NCBI RefSeq assembly: GCF_000761445.1
Contig: NZ_KN196470.1
Location: forward strand, 742,699 to 806,698
Source of the DNA: Oleiagrimonas soli
Lineage (GTDB): Bacteria; Pseudomonadota; Gammaproteobacteria; Xanthomonadales; Rhodanobacteraceae
Length of the DNA stretch: 64,000 nt
Direction of reading: 5' to 3'
The number at the start of each line of letters is the position of its first letter. Within the stretch, counting starts at the first letter, position 1. Position numbers and translations under genes: made by a program. The notes under the pieces are model-generated. The model was not told the origin of the DNA. It was given only the letters and a program-made list of their open reading frames with translations, and did no database searches. Of this stretch, positions 55,371-64,000 are shown piece by piece.

Positions 55371-55949
55371 CTAGTGCGGAATCAGCGTTTCGGCCACGTG
55401 CTCGACGTAGGCGTCGAATTCCTCGTGGCTGAGGCGCGGCATGCCCAGCGCAAGGTTCAGTTGCAGGAACCCGACGAAGGCAGCGTAGGCCAATCGGGCG
55501 CGGTGGCCAGCCTGCTTCGGCGGCATGGCCGCCTGCAGGTAGGCTTCGGTCAGGAACTGGATGCGGCGCTGCGAGACGCGGGTCATCAGCGGCAGCACCA
55601 CGGGGTGATCCAGCGCCTTCAGCAAAGCGGCGTAGATGCGGTGCGACTGCACTTCGCGGGCGACGCGATGGAAGATTTCGCGCAGGCGTTCGCGCGGGTC
55701 GTCGATGGGTTCGATCTGCGCCAGCACGTCGGCTTCGTCGTGCTGCTCCCAGCGCTCCAGCGCCGCCAGCAACAGCGCTTCGCGGTTGCGGAAGTGCCAG
55801 TAGAAGCTGCCCTTGGTCACGCCCAGACGACGCGCCAGGGCTTCCACGGCCAGCGCGTTCACGCCGCTTTCGGCGATCAGCTCCAGGGCGCCATGTTCCC
55901 AGTCCTCGGCGGACAGGCGCGTGCGTTCGGTCTTCTGTCGGGCGTTCAT
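55371..55949 (-). CDS. TetR family transcriptional regulator
   Basis: 192 residues. N-terminal helix-turn-helix about 12-60: ALELIAESGVNALAVEALAR, RLGVTKGSFYWHFRNREAL. The C-terminal ligand domain has no specific signature. It is divergent from the hydrolase gene at 56069, and the 119-bp intergene holds two palindromes of one sequence type. It probably represses itself and the hydrolase, perhaps also fadE downstream. Confidence 0.92.
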   Translation of the reverse strand: MNARQKTERTRLSAEDWEHGALELIAESGVNALAVEALARRLGVTKGSFYWHFRNREALLLAALERWEQHDEADVLAQIEPIDDPRERLREIFHRVAREVQSHRIYAALLKALDHPVVLPLMTRVSQRRIQFLTEAYLQAAMPPKQAGHRARLAYAAFVGFLQLNLALGMPRLSHEEFDAYVEHVAETLIPH

Positions 55950-56023
55950 GCGTTCATGCTAGCCGCTCCGGGGCGGGATGCAATCACTACGTGCGCCGGC
56001 GCATGGTGGGCTTGGATCGTTAC

Positions 56024-56039
56024 CATACGCATGCGCATT
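56024..56039. promoter_or_regulatory. Putative TetR operator O1
   Basis: CATACGCATGCGCATT, near-palindrome of type CATACgCATGcGTATG. Together with O2 it forms an 11-bp inverted repeat pair (CCATACGCATG at 56023-56033, CATGCGTATGG at 56068-56078). It lies between the divergent genes. Confidence 0.6.
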
Positions 56040-56061
56040 GACAGCGCGACCCCGGCGCTCA

Positions 56062-56077
56062 CATACTCATGCGTATG
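56062..56077. promoter_or_regulatory. Putative TetR operator O2 overlapping the hydrolase start
   Basis: CATACTCATGCGTATG, a palindrome with one mismatched pair, 38 bp from O1. It contains the ATG at 56069, so a bound repressor would sit on the translation start region. Confidence 0.6.
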
Positions 56078-56980
56078 GTGGATTTCGGCAGCCCGCGCGA
56101 ACAGACCCTGGATACGCACTTCGACAGTGCGGACGGGGTGCGCTTGGCCGGCGAAATCCGCAACCCGCAAGGCGCGCCATGCGTGCTGTTCGCGCATGGC
56201 TTCGGCCAGACCCGCCATGCCTGGTCGGCGACGGCCGACGCGCTGGCCGCGACCGGCTGCCGCTGCGTCGGGTTCGACGCGCGCGGGCACGGCCTCAGCG
56301 GTCGCCCGGACGACGGCTACCACATGCAGCAGTTCTTCGATGACCTGCGCACCGTGGCCGACGCGCAGCCGCAGAAACCGATCTTGGTCGGCGCCTCGAT
56401 GGGCGGCCTGCTGGGGTTGGCCGTCGCGGGCGAGTCGGAGACGCCGCCGTTCTCGGCGCTGGTGCTGGTGGACATCACTCCGCGCTGGGAGACCTCGGGC
56501 GTGGAGCGCATTCTCGATTTCATGCGCGCCTGGCCGGACGGCTTCGGCGATTACGACGAGGCCGCGCAGGCCATCGCCGCCTATCTGCCGCACCGGCGCG
56601 GGCGCAAGAGCGCGGCCCAGCTGCAGCCGCTGCTGCGGCGCGGCGAAGACGGCCGCCTGCGCTGGCACTGGGATCCGCGCATGCTGGCGCCGATCGCCGA
56701 AGAGGGCGAACGTCATCAGCCGCGCCTGATCGAGGCCACGCGCCGCGTGAAGCTGCCGGTGCTGCTGCTTTCCGGCGGCCGCAGCGACGTGGTCTCGCCG
56801 CAGACCATCGACGAATTCCTCGAACTGGTGCCGCACGCACGGCACATCGAACTGCCGCGCGCCACGCACATGGTCGCCGGCGACGCCAACGATGCTTTCA
56901 CCCGCGCCATCGCCGATTTCATCGGTCTCGGCGCGGAGACGATGCAACCCATGAACGGCCGGCCTTCGGGAACGGCCTGA
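56069..56980 (+). CDS. Alpha/beta-fold hydrolase
   Basis: 303 residues. Serine nucleophile elbow GASMGG near residue 112, oxyanion HGFGQTRHAW, GFDARGHGLS, catalytic Asp in GGRSDVVSP and His in ATHMVAGDAND. Related to esterases and haloalkane-dehalogenase-like hydrolases; substrate unknown. The start may be ATG 56069 or ATG 56075 (MVDFGSP). It precedes fadE by 82 bp on the same strand, so both may be under the divergent TetR. Confidence 0.88.
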   Translation: MRMVDFGSPREQTLDTHFDSADGVRLAGEIRNPQGAPCVLFAHGFGQTRHAWSATADALAATGCRCVGFDARGHGLSGRPDDGYHMQQFFDDLRTVADAQPQKPILVGASMGGLLGLAVAGESETPPFSALVLVDITPRWETSGVERILDFMRAWPDGFGDYDEAAQAIAAYLPHRRGRKSAAQLQPLLRRGEDGRLRWHWDPRMLAPIAEEGERHQPRLIEATRRVKLPVLLLSGGRSDVVSPQTIDEFLELVPHARHIELPRATHMVAGDANDAFTRAIADFIGLGAETMQPMNGRPSGTA

Positions 56981-57062
56981 AACCGCCGTGGCGGCCTCGC
57001 CGTCGTGGCACGATGAACGTGCGGCCCGACCGGGCCGGCAACGAGCAACACAGGTGATAGAC

Positions 57063-59549
57063 ATGTCTGCCATCATTCCTCTTCTGGCCGCCCTGATCGC
57101 CTCCGGCATATGCGCCTACCAGCGCACGGGGCTGCGTATCTGGACCGCGGTCACCGCCGCCGCCATCGTGGTGTTCGGCCTGATCGCCTATGCGCCGGTC
57201 GCCACCGTGGTCACGCTGATCGTGTTCGGCCTGATCGCGGTACCGCTGAATCTCGACGGCTTCCGCCGCGCACGCATCAGCGCGCCGCTGCTGAAGATGT
57301 TCGCCAAGGTCACGCCGAAGCTGTCCGATACCGAGCAGACCGCGCTGGAGGCCGGCACCGTCGGTTTCGAGGGCGAGCTGTTCTCCGGCAAGCCGGACTG
57401 GTCCGAACTGCTCAAGCAGCCCAAGCCCGAGTTGTCCGCCGAGGAGCAGGCTTTCCTCGATGGACCCGTGGAAGAGCTGTGCGGCATGCTCGACGACTGG
57501 CAGGTGACTCACGAGCTGGCCGATCTGCCGCCGGAGGTCTGGGCCTTCATCAAGCAGAACAAGTTCTTCGGCATGATCATTCCGAAGCGCTACGGCGGCC
57601 TGGAGTTTTCGGCGCTGGCGCATTCGGCGGTGCTGCAGAAGGTCGCCAGCATCTGTTCGACGGCGGCCTCGACCATCGCCGTGCCCAACTCGCTGGGTCC
57701 GGCCGAGCTGCTGCTGCACTACGGCAGCGAGGCGCAGAAGGACCACTTCCTGCCGCGCCTGGCCGACGGTCGCGAGATTCCGTGCTTCGCGCTGACCGGT
57801 CCGACCGCCGGTTCCGACGCCACCTCGATTCCCGATTTCGGCATCGTCTGCAAGCAGATGCATGAGGGCGAGGAAGTGCTGGGCATCCGCCTGACCTTCG
57901 ACAAGCGCTACATCACGCTGGCGCCGGTCGCGACCATCGTCGGTCTGGCGTTCCGCATGTACGACCCCGAGCACCTGCTCGGCGAGACCGAGGATCTGGG
58001 CATCACGCTGGCGCTGATTCCGCGCGAGACCGAGGGACTGGAAGTCGGCCGCCGCCATCTGCCGCTGAACGTGCCGTTCCAGAACGGTCCGGTGCGCGGC
58101 AAGGACGTGTTCGTGCCGCTGTCGACGCTGATCGGCGGTCCGCACATGGCCGGTCACGGCTGGCGCATGCTGGTCGAGTGCCTGTCGGTCGGTCGCGCCA
58201 TCTCGCTGCCGTCCAACGCCACCGGCGGCGTGCGCGCGGCCAGCGCGGCGACGGGCGCCTACGCGCGCATCCGCAAGCAGTTCGGCCTGGCCATCGGTCG
58301 CTTCGAGGGCGTCGAGGAAGCGCTGGCGCGCATTGGCGGCTATACCTACGCCACGGCCGCGTTGTCGCGCGCCACGGCGGCCGCCGTCGACCGCGGCGAG
58401 AAGCCGGCGGTGCCGTCGGCCATCGCCAAGTACCATGCCACCGAGTGGGGCCGCGAGGTCTCGCGCGACGCCATGGACGTGCACGGCGGCAAGGGCGTGC
58501 AGCTCGGCCCATCGAACTACCTGGGCCGCGCCTGGCAGGGCGTGCCCATCGCCATCACGGTGGAAGGCGCGAACATCATGACGCGCAGCCTGATGATCTT
58601 CGGTCAGGGCGCGATCCGCTGTCATCCGTACGTGCTGAAGGAAATGCAGGCGTTGTCCATCGAGGACAAGAAAGAGCGCCTGAAGACCTTCGACGCGGCG
58701 CTGTTCGGCCATATCGGCTTCGGTTTCTCCAACGCCGTGCGCGCGTTCACGCTGGGCCTGACCCACGCCAAGATCGGCAAGGCACCGGGCGACGAATACA
58801 CCCGCCGCTACTACCGCAAGCTCAATCGCTACTCCGCCGCGCTGGCGCTGTGCGCCGACGTGTCGATGGGCGTGCTGGGCGGGCGTTTGAAGTTCAAGGA
58901 GAAGCTGTCGGCGCGTCTGGGCGACGTGCTCAGCTACCTGTACATCGCCAGCGCGATGCTCAAGCGCTATGAGGACAGCGGTCGTCCCGAGGCCGACCGT
59001 CCGCTGCTGGCTTGGGCGTTCCACGCCTGCGTGTGGAAGATGCAGATGGCGCTGGACGGCGTGATCCGCAACTTCCCGGTGCGTCCGGTGGCCTGGGTGC
59101 TGCGTGCGCTGGTGTTTCCGTTCGGTCGCCGCGAAGTGCCGCCGTCGGATCGTCTCGGCCATCGCGTCGCGGCGCTGCTGATGAGCCCGAACGAAGCGCG
59201 CACGCGTCTGCTGGAGTGGTCGTTCATGACGCCGACCGCAAACAACGCCATCGGTCGCATGAACGCGCTGCTGCCGGACGTGATCGCCGCCGAGCCGGTC
59301 GAGCGCAAGTTCGTCAAGGCGCTGAAGAGCGGCCAGATCACCGCGCACGAGTACGCCGAGCAACTGCTGCAGGCCGAGCAGCTGGGCGCCATCAGCGAGG
59401 CCGAGCGCAAGCTGCTGCAGAAGGTGCAGGAGGCCACGCTCGAGTTCATCAACGTCGACGATTTCGATCCGTCGGAGCTGGTCGCGGCCAAGGTGCGCAA
59501 GGGCAAGGAAGGCGCCTCCGGCGACAAGAGCGGCAAGCGCGCCGCCTGA
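57063..59549 (+). CDS. fadE: Acyl-CoA dehydrogenase FadE
   Basis: 828 residues from ATG 57063, with AGGTGA upstream. The long FadE type (E. coli 814) has two N-terminal hydrophobic stretches (about 1-60), then the dehydrogenase domain: GMIIPKRYGGLEFSALAHS, ALTGPTAGSDATSIPD with the FAD region, HGGKGVQLGPSNYLGR, VEGANIMTRSLMIFGQGAIR with the FadE-specific motif, and a C-terminal extra domain. First oxidation step of beta-oxidation; electrons go to the ETF encoded in this window. A strong terminator follows. Confidence 0.96.
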   Translation: MSAIIPLLAALIASGICAYQRTGLRIWTAVTAAAIVVFGLIAYAPVATVVTLIVFGLIAVPLNLDGFRRARISAPLLKMFAKVTPKLSDTEQTALEAGTVGFEGELFSGKPDWSELLKQPKPELSAEEQAFLDGPVEELCGMLDDWQVTHELADLPPEVWAFIKQNKFFGMIIPKRYGGLEFSALAHSAVLQKVASICSTAASTIAVPNSLGPAELLLHYGSEAQKDHFLPRLADGREIPCFALTGPTAGSDATSIPDFGIVCKQMHEGEEVLGIRLTFDKRYITLAPVATIVGLAFRMYDPEHLLGETEDLGITLALIPRETEGLEVGRRHLPLNVPFQNGPVRGKDVFVPLSTLIGGPHMAGHGWRMLVECLSVGRAISLPSNATGGVRAASAATGAYARIRKQFGLAIGRFEGVEEALARIGGYTYATAALSRATAAAVDRGEKPAVPSAIAKYHATEWGREVSRDAMDVHGGKGVQLGPSNYLGRAWQGVPIAITVEGANIMTRSLMIFGQGAIRCHPYVLKEMQALSIEDKKERLKTFDAALFGHIGFGFSNAVRAFTLGLTHAKIGKAPGDEYTRRYYRKLNRYSAALALCADVSMGVLGGRLKFKEKLSARLGDVLSYLYIASAMLKRYEDSGRPEADRPLLAWAFHACVWKMQMALDGVIRNFPVRPVAWVLRALVFPFGRREVPPSDRLGHRVAALLMSPNEARTRLLEWSFMTPTANNAIGRMNALLPDVIAAEPVERKFVKALKSGQITAHEYAEQLLQAEQLGAISEAERKLLQKVQEATLEFINVDDFDPSELVAAKVRKGKEGASGDKSGKRAA

Positions 59550-59563
59550 GTGCAGGAAACGGA

Positions 59564-59599
59564 ACGGCCCGCGGCGATGCGCTGCGGGCCGTTTTTTTT
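59564..59599 (+). terminator. Strong rho-independent terminator after fadE
   Basis: 12-bp stem from ACGGCCCGCGGC (59564-59575) to GCTGCGGGCCGT (59581-59592), one G-T wobble, 5-nt loop, then eight T. Confidence 0.92.
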
Positions 59600-59620
59600 C
59601 GCCTGTCGGGTGGGTGTGAG

Positions 59621-60553
59621 CTAGATCGTGCCCGGAGCGCCACGGGCGCGGCGCGTCCAGCTTGGCGCGAGCCAGATGCCGCGGCGTCGGGCGAGCACGA
59701 TCAGCGCCACGCTGATGGCCAGGGCGACGAGCATCATCACCAGCGAGGCCTCGGGACCGAACGGCCCACCGGTCAGCAGGTTCGCGCCCTGCATCCGCGT
59801 GTGTACCCAGCCGTGCGCAGGCAGCCCGGAAACCGATGTCCCCAGCACCGGGCCTTCCAGCATGTTCCACGAGGCGTGCAGGCTGATCGTGGCCCACAAC
59901 GAGCGCGTCAGGTGATAGACCAGCCCGAACAGCAGTCCGGCCTCCACGGCGATGGCCAGCGCGCTCCACAGCGTCGCGTTCGGATTGGCCAGGTGCGCGG
60001 CGCCGAAGGCCAGCGCCGATGTCAGCAGCGCGGCCCAGGTGCCGAGGCCTTCCTCGACGATGCGGAACAAGACGCCGCGGAATGCGATCTCCTCGAACAC
60101 GCCGGCGCTGAGCGCATAGAACACGAAGGCATTGAGCCAGTCCACGTGGCCGCCGATGCCGGTCGCGCGGTAGACGCCCAGCAGCCACAGCGTACCGAGG
60201 CTCAGTCCGATCACCAGCGCGCCGAGTCCCAGTCCCAGCAGCACATGGCGAAACAGTCGGCGCGTGCCCAGCTCCGAGGGCCAGCGACGTTCCACGCCCC
60301 GCACGAGCACGAGGTAGGCCAGTAGGCCGGGAACGGTGCGCAGCATCAGGGACGCGAAACCAGGTTCGGACTGGCCGTTGCGGATCGGCCCGAAGGCCCA
60401 TTCGACGTGTCCCGCCAGCGCGGCGGCCAGGGTGCTGAACAGTGCGAATAGCAACACGAAGAACACAATGCGCGCTAGCGGCGAATACCAGAGCCAACGC
60501 GCCCATGCGTTGGCTTCCGGCGGCGTGACGAAGGCCGGAACAGGGTGGGTCAT
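59621..60553 (-). CDS. CPBP family intramembrane protease, copy 1
   Basis: 310 residues from ATG 60553; the frame is open further upstream but belongs to no gene there. About eight helices. CPBP (Abi) motifs: EExxxR in GVFEEIAFRGVLFRIVEEGL, FGAAHL with the second His, and the late SLHASWN. The family includes Rce1-like prenyl-protein and immunity proteases; function here is unknown. Very similar to the gene upstream (60565-61482), separated by 11 bp, a tandem duplication. Confidence 0.9.
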   Translation of the reverse strand: MTHPVPAFVTPPEANAWARWLWYSPLARIVFFVLLFALFSTLAAALAGHVEWAFGPIRNGQSEPGFASLMLRTVPGLLAYLVLVRGVERRWPSELGTRRLFRHVLLGLGLGALVIGLSLGTLWLLGVYRATGIGGHVDWLNAFVFYALSAGVFEEIAFRGVLFRIVEEGLGTWAALLTSALAFGAAHLANPNATLWSALAIAVEAGLLFGLVYHLTRSLWATISLHASWNMLEGPVLGTSVSGLPAHGWVHTRMQGANLLTGGPFGPEASLVMMLVALAISVALIVLARRRGIWLAPSWTRRARGAPGTI

Positions 60554-60564
60554 GGCGGTCTGCG

Positions 60565-61482
60565 TCAGGAAGCCACGGCCGCGCGCCGCGCCCAGAATGG
60601 CGGCACGATGCTGCTGCGGCGCAGCGCGATGAAGAGGAACACGCCGGCCAGCGCCAGGCTGCACAGTGGCGTGACCAGAGAGGCTTCCGGACCGAAGCTG
60701 CCGCCGCTGAGCCAGTCCGGGCCGCTCATCTGGGCGTGAACCCATCCCTGTGCGGGCAGACCCGAGACCGAGGTACCCAAGACCGGTCCTTCCATGAGGT
60801 TCCATGCCGCATGCAGGCCCATGCAGAACCACAGCGATCGGGTCACGTGATAGACCAGCCCGAACAACACGCCGGCTTCGATGGCGATGGCCGTACCGCT
60901 CCACAGGGTCGCGTTGGGGTTGCCCAAGTGGATCGCGCCGAAGGCGAGCGCCGAGACCAGCAAGGCGATCCAGGTGCCCAGACTTTCCTCGACAATGCGG
61001 TACAGCACGCCGCGAAAAACGATTTCTTCGCTGATGCCGGCGCCAAGGCCGACGGTGAGGATCTCGGCCAGCCAGTGCACTTCGCCACCGGTATCCAGCA
61101 CGTGGTAGCTGCCGGCGAGCCAGAGCACACCGACGACCGTGCACAGCAGAATCGTGCCGAGGACGAGCCCCGCCGACGCATGCGCGGGCAATTTGCGCCA
61201 GGCTAGCTCCGCAGGCCATCGCCGTTCGATGAGACGGGTCAGGATCAGATAGGCGAATACCGTCGGTACTGTTCGGACGATCAGCTGAGACCAGCCCTTG
61301 ATATCCGGCGGAGCGGTCTTCATGCTCCAGCCGAGAGCGTGTAGGCCGATCAGGACGAGGAAGCCGAAGACGAATACCAGTGCGGCGAAGATCAGCACGC
61401 GCGCCAACGCGGAATACACCAGCCAGCGTTGCCAGCCCGGTGCTTCGCTCGGTGTACGAAACGCCAGATTCCAGTCTCGCAT
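60565..61482 (-). CDS. CPBP family intramembrane protease, copy 2
   Basis: 305 residues from ATG 61482 with GGGAGG 6 nt before it. Same layout as copy 1: EEIVFRG in GISEEIVFRGVLYRIVEESL, FGAIHLGNPNATLWSG, GLHAAWNLMEGPVLGTSVSG. Long identical blocks are shared (VLGTSVSGLPA, GWVH, GPEASLV), with divergent N-termini (MRDWNLAFRTPSEAPGW versus MTHPVPAFV). Start is preceded by a good ribosome site, so this copy leads the pair. Confidence 0.9.
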   Translation of the reverse strand: MRDWNLAFRTPSEAPGWQRWLVYSALARVLIFAALVFVFGFLVLIGLHALGWSMKTAPPDIKGWSQLIVRTVPTVFAYLILTRLIERRWPAELAWRKLPAHASAGLVLGTILLCTVVGVLWLAGSYHVLDTGGEVHWLAEILTVGLGAGISEEIVFRGVLYRIVEESLGTWIALLVSALAFGAIHLGNPNATLWSGTAIAIEAGVLFGLVYHVTRSLWFCMGLHAAWNLMEGPVLGTSVSGLPAQGWVHAQMSGPDWLSGGSFGPEASLVTPLCSLALAGVFLFIALRRSSIVPPFWARRAAVAS

Positions 61483-61553
61483 GCGTAACCCTCCCCTGAT
61501 GGATACGGTCGAGCGTAGCAACCGCTGGCCTCCCGGGGAAGGCGACCGATGTC

Positions 61554-63161
61554 CTATCCGTTTACCTCGACCGAACTGGCGTGTTCGCGGGTGGCGGCGA
61601 AGGTCACGTCCGGCCAGCGTTCCTGCGTCAGTTGCAGGTTCACGCGAGTCGGCGCCAGGTAGACCAGCGCGCCGGAGGCGTCCAGTGCCAGGTGCTGCGC
61701 GTTCTTCTCGCGGAACTGTTCCAGCATCTTCTCGTCGTCGCAGTAGATCCAGCGCGCGGTGGCCACGGTGACGTTGTCGAACGCCGCTTCCACGCCGTAT
61801 TCGTCCTTCAGGCGGTAGGCGACCACGTCGAACTGCAGTACGCCGACCGCGCCGAGGATCAGGTCGTTCGACATCAGCGGACGGAAGAACTGCGTGGCGC
61901 CCTCCTCGGACAGCTGTGCCAGCCCCTTCTGCAGGGCCTTCATCTTCAGCGGATCGCGCAGCCGCGCGCGGCGGAACAGCTCCGGCGCGAAGTTGGGGAT
62001 GCCGGTGAAGTTCAGCGCCTCGCCCTCGGTGAAGGTGTCGCCGATGGAGATGGTGCCGTGGTTGTGCAGGCCGATCACGTCGCCCGGGTAGGCGGTGTCG
62101 ACGATGTCGCGGTCGGAGGCCATGAAGGTCAGCGCGTTGGCGATGCGCACGTCCTTGCCGGTGCGCGTCTGCAGCATCTTCATGCCGGCCGAGTAGGTGC
62201 CCGAGCACACGCGCATGAAGGCCACGCGGTCGCGGTGCGCAGGGTCCATGTTGGCCTGGATCTTGAACACGAAGCCGCTGAGCTTCTCCTCGTCGGCGTC
62301 GACCTCGCGCGTGGTGGTCGCGCGCGGCTGCGGGCCGGGCGCGTGCTCGACGAAGAAGTCCAGCAGCAGCTGCACGCCGAAGTTGTTCACGGCGGAGCCG
62401 AAGAACACCGGCGTCTGCTTGCCGGCGAGATACTGCGCCGGGTCGAAGGGCTCGACCGCGCCGGTGACCAGTTCCAGCTCGTCGCGCAGCTCGGACAGCG
62501 CCTCGGCGCCCAGTGCGGCTTCCAGTTCCGGGTGGTCGAGGCCCTTCAGCACCTTGGCGTCCTGGCGCTCGTAGTTCTTGCCGGCCTCGTACAGGTACAC
62601 CTCGTCGCGCACCAGGTGATAGACGCCCTTCAGGCGCTTGCCCATGCCGATGGGCCAGGTGATCGGCGCGCACTGGATGCCCAGCACCGATTCGACCTCG
62701 TCGAACAGCTCCAGCGGCGAGCGGCCCTCGCGGTCGAGCTTGTTGATGAAGGTCATGATCGGCGTGGTGCGCAGACGGCAGACTTCCATCAGCTTGATGG
62801 TGCGCTCCTCCACGCCCTTGGCGCAGTCGATCACCATCAGTGCCGAATCGACCGCGGTGAGCACGCGGTAGGTGTCTTCCGAGAAGTCGGCGTGGCCCGG
62901 CGTGTCGAGCAGGTTGACGATCTTGCCGCCGTAGGGGAACTGCATCACCGAGGACGTCACGGAGATGCCGCGTTCCTTCTCCAGCGCCATCCAGTCGGAG
63001 GTGGCGTGGCGCGCGGCCTTGCGGCTCTTCACCGAGCCGGCCATCTGGATCGCGCCGCCGAACAGCAGCAGTTTTTCGGTCAGCGTGGTCTTGCCCGCGT
63101 CAGGATGGCTGACGATGGCGAAGGTGCGCCGACGCGCGGTTTCGGTGCGGTGGCTGGACAT
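61554..63161 (-). CDS. prfC: Peptide chain release factor 3
   Basis: 535 residues from ATG 63161 ([11 protein letters not shown]); RF3 in E. coli has 529. GTPase that removes RF1/RF2 from ribosomes after termination. G-motifs: [51 protein letters not shown]3-type sequences [20 protein letters not shown] and [20 protein letters not shown] distinguish it from EF-G. The stop is 71 bp before the second CPBP gene on the same strand. Confidence 0.97.
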   Translation of the reverse strand: MSSHRTETARRRTFAIVSHPDAGKTTLTEKLLLFGGAIQMAGSVKSRKAARHATSDWMALEKERGISVTSSVMQFPYGGKIVNLLDTPGHADFSEDTYRVLTAVDSALMVIDCAKGVEERTIKLMEVCRLRTTPIMTFINKLDREGRSPLELFDEVESVLGIQCAPITWPIGMGKRLKGVYHLVRDEVYLYEAGKNYERQDAKVLKGLDHPELEAALGAEALSELRDELELVTGAVEPFDPAQYLAGKQTPVFFGSAVNNFGVQLLLDFFVEHAPGPQPRATTTREVDADEEKLSGFVFKIQANMDPAHRDRVAFMRVCSGTYSAGMKMLQTRTGKDVRIANALTFMASDRDIVDTAYPGDVIGLHNHGTISIGDTFTEGEALNFTGIPNFAPELFRRARLRDPLKMKALQKGLAQLSEEGATQFFRPLMSNDLILGAVGVLQFDVVAYRLKDEYGVEAAFDNVTVATARWIYCDDEKMLEQFREKNAQHLALDASGALVYLAPTRVNLQLTQERWPDVTFAATREHASSVEVNG

Positions 63162-63279
63162 GGGCGTGGGCCGCAGCGTTAAACCACCCATGATAGCGCG
63201 CCGCCGACCCCGCGCGCATCTGCGCGCAAGGTGCCTCCGGCGCATGAACCGGTCGGAGCGGTCGAAGTGCGCGGCCCCA

Positions 63280-64000
63280 TCAGGCGGGGCGCAGGCTCAT
63301 CCTGTGCAGCCACCGGTAATGCGAGGCAATGCTGGCGGCGAACGACGGGCTGACGTGGTATGGCAGTCCGAATTCGCGGCAGGTCCGCTCCACCACGCGC
63401 GCCACCGCCGGGTAGTGCACATGGGCGATATGCGGGAACAGGTGGTGTTCGACCTGGAAGTTGAGGCCGCCGATCAGCCAGGACAGCACCCGGTTGTGCG
63501 GCGCGAAATTGACGGTGGTGTGCAGCTGGTGCACGGCCCACGGTGTGTCCAGGTGCGGCGCCTCGCCGACCGGGGTCGGGAACGCCGCCGCTTCCACGAC
63601 GTGCGCCATCTGGAAGACCAGCGCCAGCAGCAGGCCGGAGACGGCGGCCACCACCGCGTAGCCGGCCACGACCGCGGTCCACGGATGGAACAGCAGGGGC
63701 AGGCCGAAGGCGAGCATGAAGAACGCCAGCTTGCCGAGCACGAACACGGCCAGATCCGCACCGCGCGGGCGCGCGAAGGATCGGGTGCCGATGGTGCCGG
63801 TGAGCAGGTCGCGGAAGTCGCCGTACAGATGCCAGCGCAGCACGGTCACGGCGTACAGCGGCCAAAGATACAGATGCTGCCAGCGGTGCCACGGACGCCG
63901 GCGCTGGCCGGGCGACAGGCGCGCCAGTACGCCCAGATCGATGTCGCTGTCGTGGCCGTCGACATTCACCCAGGTGTGATGGAAGCGGCCGTGCTTCCAT
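63280..64000 (-). CDS. Fatty acid desaturase, C-terminal part (5' end beyond window)
   Basis: The frame is open to the window edge, so the protein is truncated at its N-terminus; an in-frame ATG at 63969 is internal. Iron-binding histidine boxes of membrane desaturases are visible: [13 protein letters not shown] at the window edge and [16 protein letters not shown] near the C-terminus. Four hydrophobic segments lie between. Family of linoleoyl/stearoyl-type front-end desaturases; exact regioselectivity not known. Integral inner-membrane protein using an electron donor not seen here. Confidence 0.88.
   Translation of the reverse strand, partial: WKHGRFHHTWVNVDGHDSDIDLGVLARLSPGQRRRPWHRWQHLYLWPLYAVTVLRWHLYGDFRDLLTGTIGTRSFARPRGADLAVFVLGKLAFFMLAFGLPLLFHPWTAVVAGYAVVAAVSGLLLALVFQMAHVVEAAAFPTPVGEAPHLDTPWAVHQLHTTVNFAPHNRVLSWLIGGLNFQVEHHLFPHIAHVHYPAVARVVERTCREFGLPYHVSPSFAASIASHYRWLHRMSLRPA

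Noticed and set aside
53397-56729. Very long plus-strand frame over the PEP carboxykinase gene
   Set aside because: Antisense shadow; its translation has no motif, while the minus strand encodes a full PckG and TetR.
56919-60506. 1195-codon minus-strand frame opposite fadE
   Set aside because: Antisense of fadE and part of the CPBP gene; His/Arg/Gln-rich composition typical for shadows in this GC range.

Overview
The window is high-GC chromosomal DNA of a gammaproteobacterium of the order Xanthomonadales; a Xanthomonadaceae or Rhodanobacteraceae member is my inference. The main reason is gene order. A hypervariable glycan locus lies between a metB-type gene (2886-4052) and etfA (26235-27179), which is the known setting of the Xanthomonas LPS locus. 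Most genes use GTG/ATG starts and 4-bp stop/start overlaps, and no rRNA, tRNA or CRISPR array was seen.

Layout. 1-2662: end of a cytochrome bo quinol oxidase operon (cyoB fragment, cyoC, cyoD) closed by a SURF1-family gene. 2886-4052: PLP cystathionine synthase/lyase. 4096-12971: plus-strand O-polysaccharide genes: the ABC exporter pair Wzm/Wzt, a 1095-residue multi-domain sulfotransferase-like/glycosyltransferase protein, UDP-GlcNAc 2-epimerase and a double glycosyltransferase. 13067-14777: a scar made of a truncated LTA-synthase-like membrane protein gene that runs into a decayed IS3-family element. 14905-22141: a tightly packed minus-strand cassette with an ArnC/DPM-like glycosyltransferase, an LpxD-like acyltransferase, an unknown protein, a KAS III homologue, a dedicated ACP, two ArnE/ArnF-like small transporters, a WecE-type aminotransferase and a polytopic GT-C-like protein. 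I read it as a pathway that makes, acylates, flips and transfers a lipid-linked 4-amino sugar.

22378-35545 holds mostly housekeeping genes: an APS-type CysH, acetoacetyl-CoA synthetase, a methyltransferase, etfA/etfB, a WbsX/RgpF glycan protein, ETF:quinone oxidoreductase, an amidase, AlkB and gcvT. 35612-37163 carries gcvH and then the most striking gene of the window. It is a MetJ methionine repressor domain, with DNA-contact and SAM-pocket residues intact, fused to a histone H1-like Lys/Ala tail. Tandem met boxes (the MetJ operator) sit upstream of it, so autoregulation is likely.

37449-64000: TonB-like protein, serine hydrolase, LemA plus an M48 membrane protease, an NTT/MFS-like transporter, a CBS-domain protein, a GtrB-like glycosyltransferase, MtgA, Hsp33, a GAF-GAF-GGDEF-EAL protein, an outer-membrane-like protein, an ECF sigma/anti-sigma/DUF4097 module, PEP carboxykinase (GTP), a TetR regulator divergent from an alpha/beta hydrolase with two matching palindromic operators, FadE, two tandem CPBP membrane proteases, release factor 3 and the C-terminal part of a fatty acid desaturase cut by the window edge.
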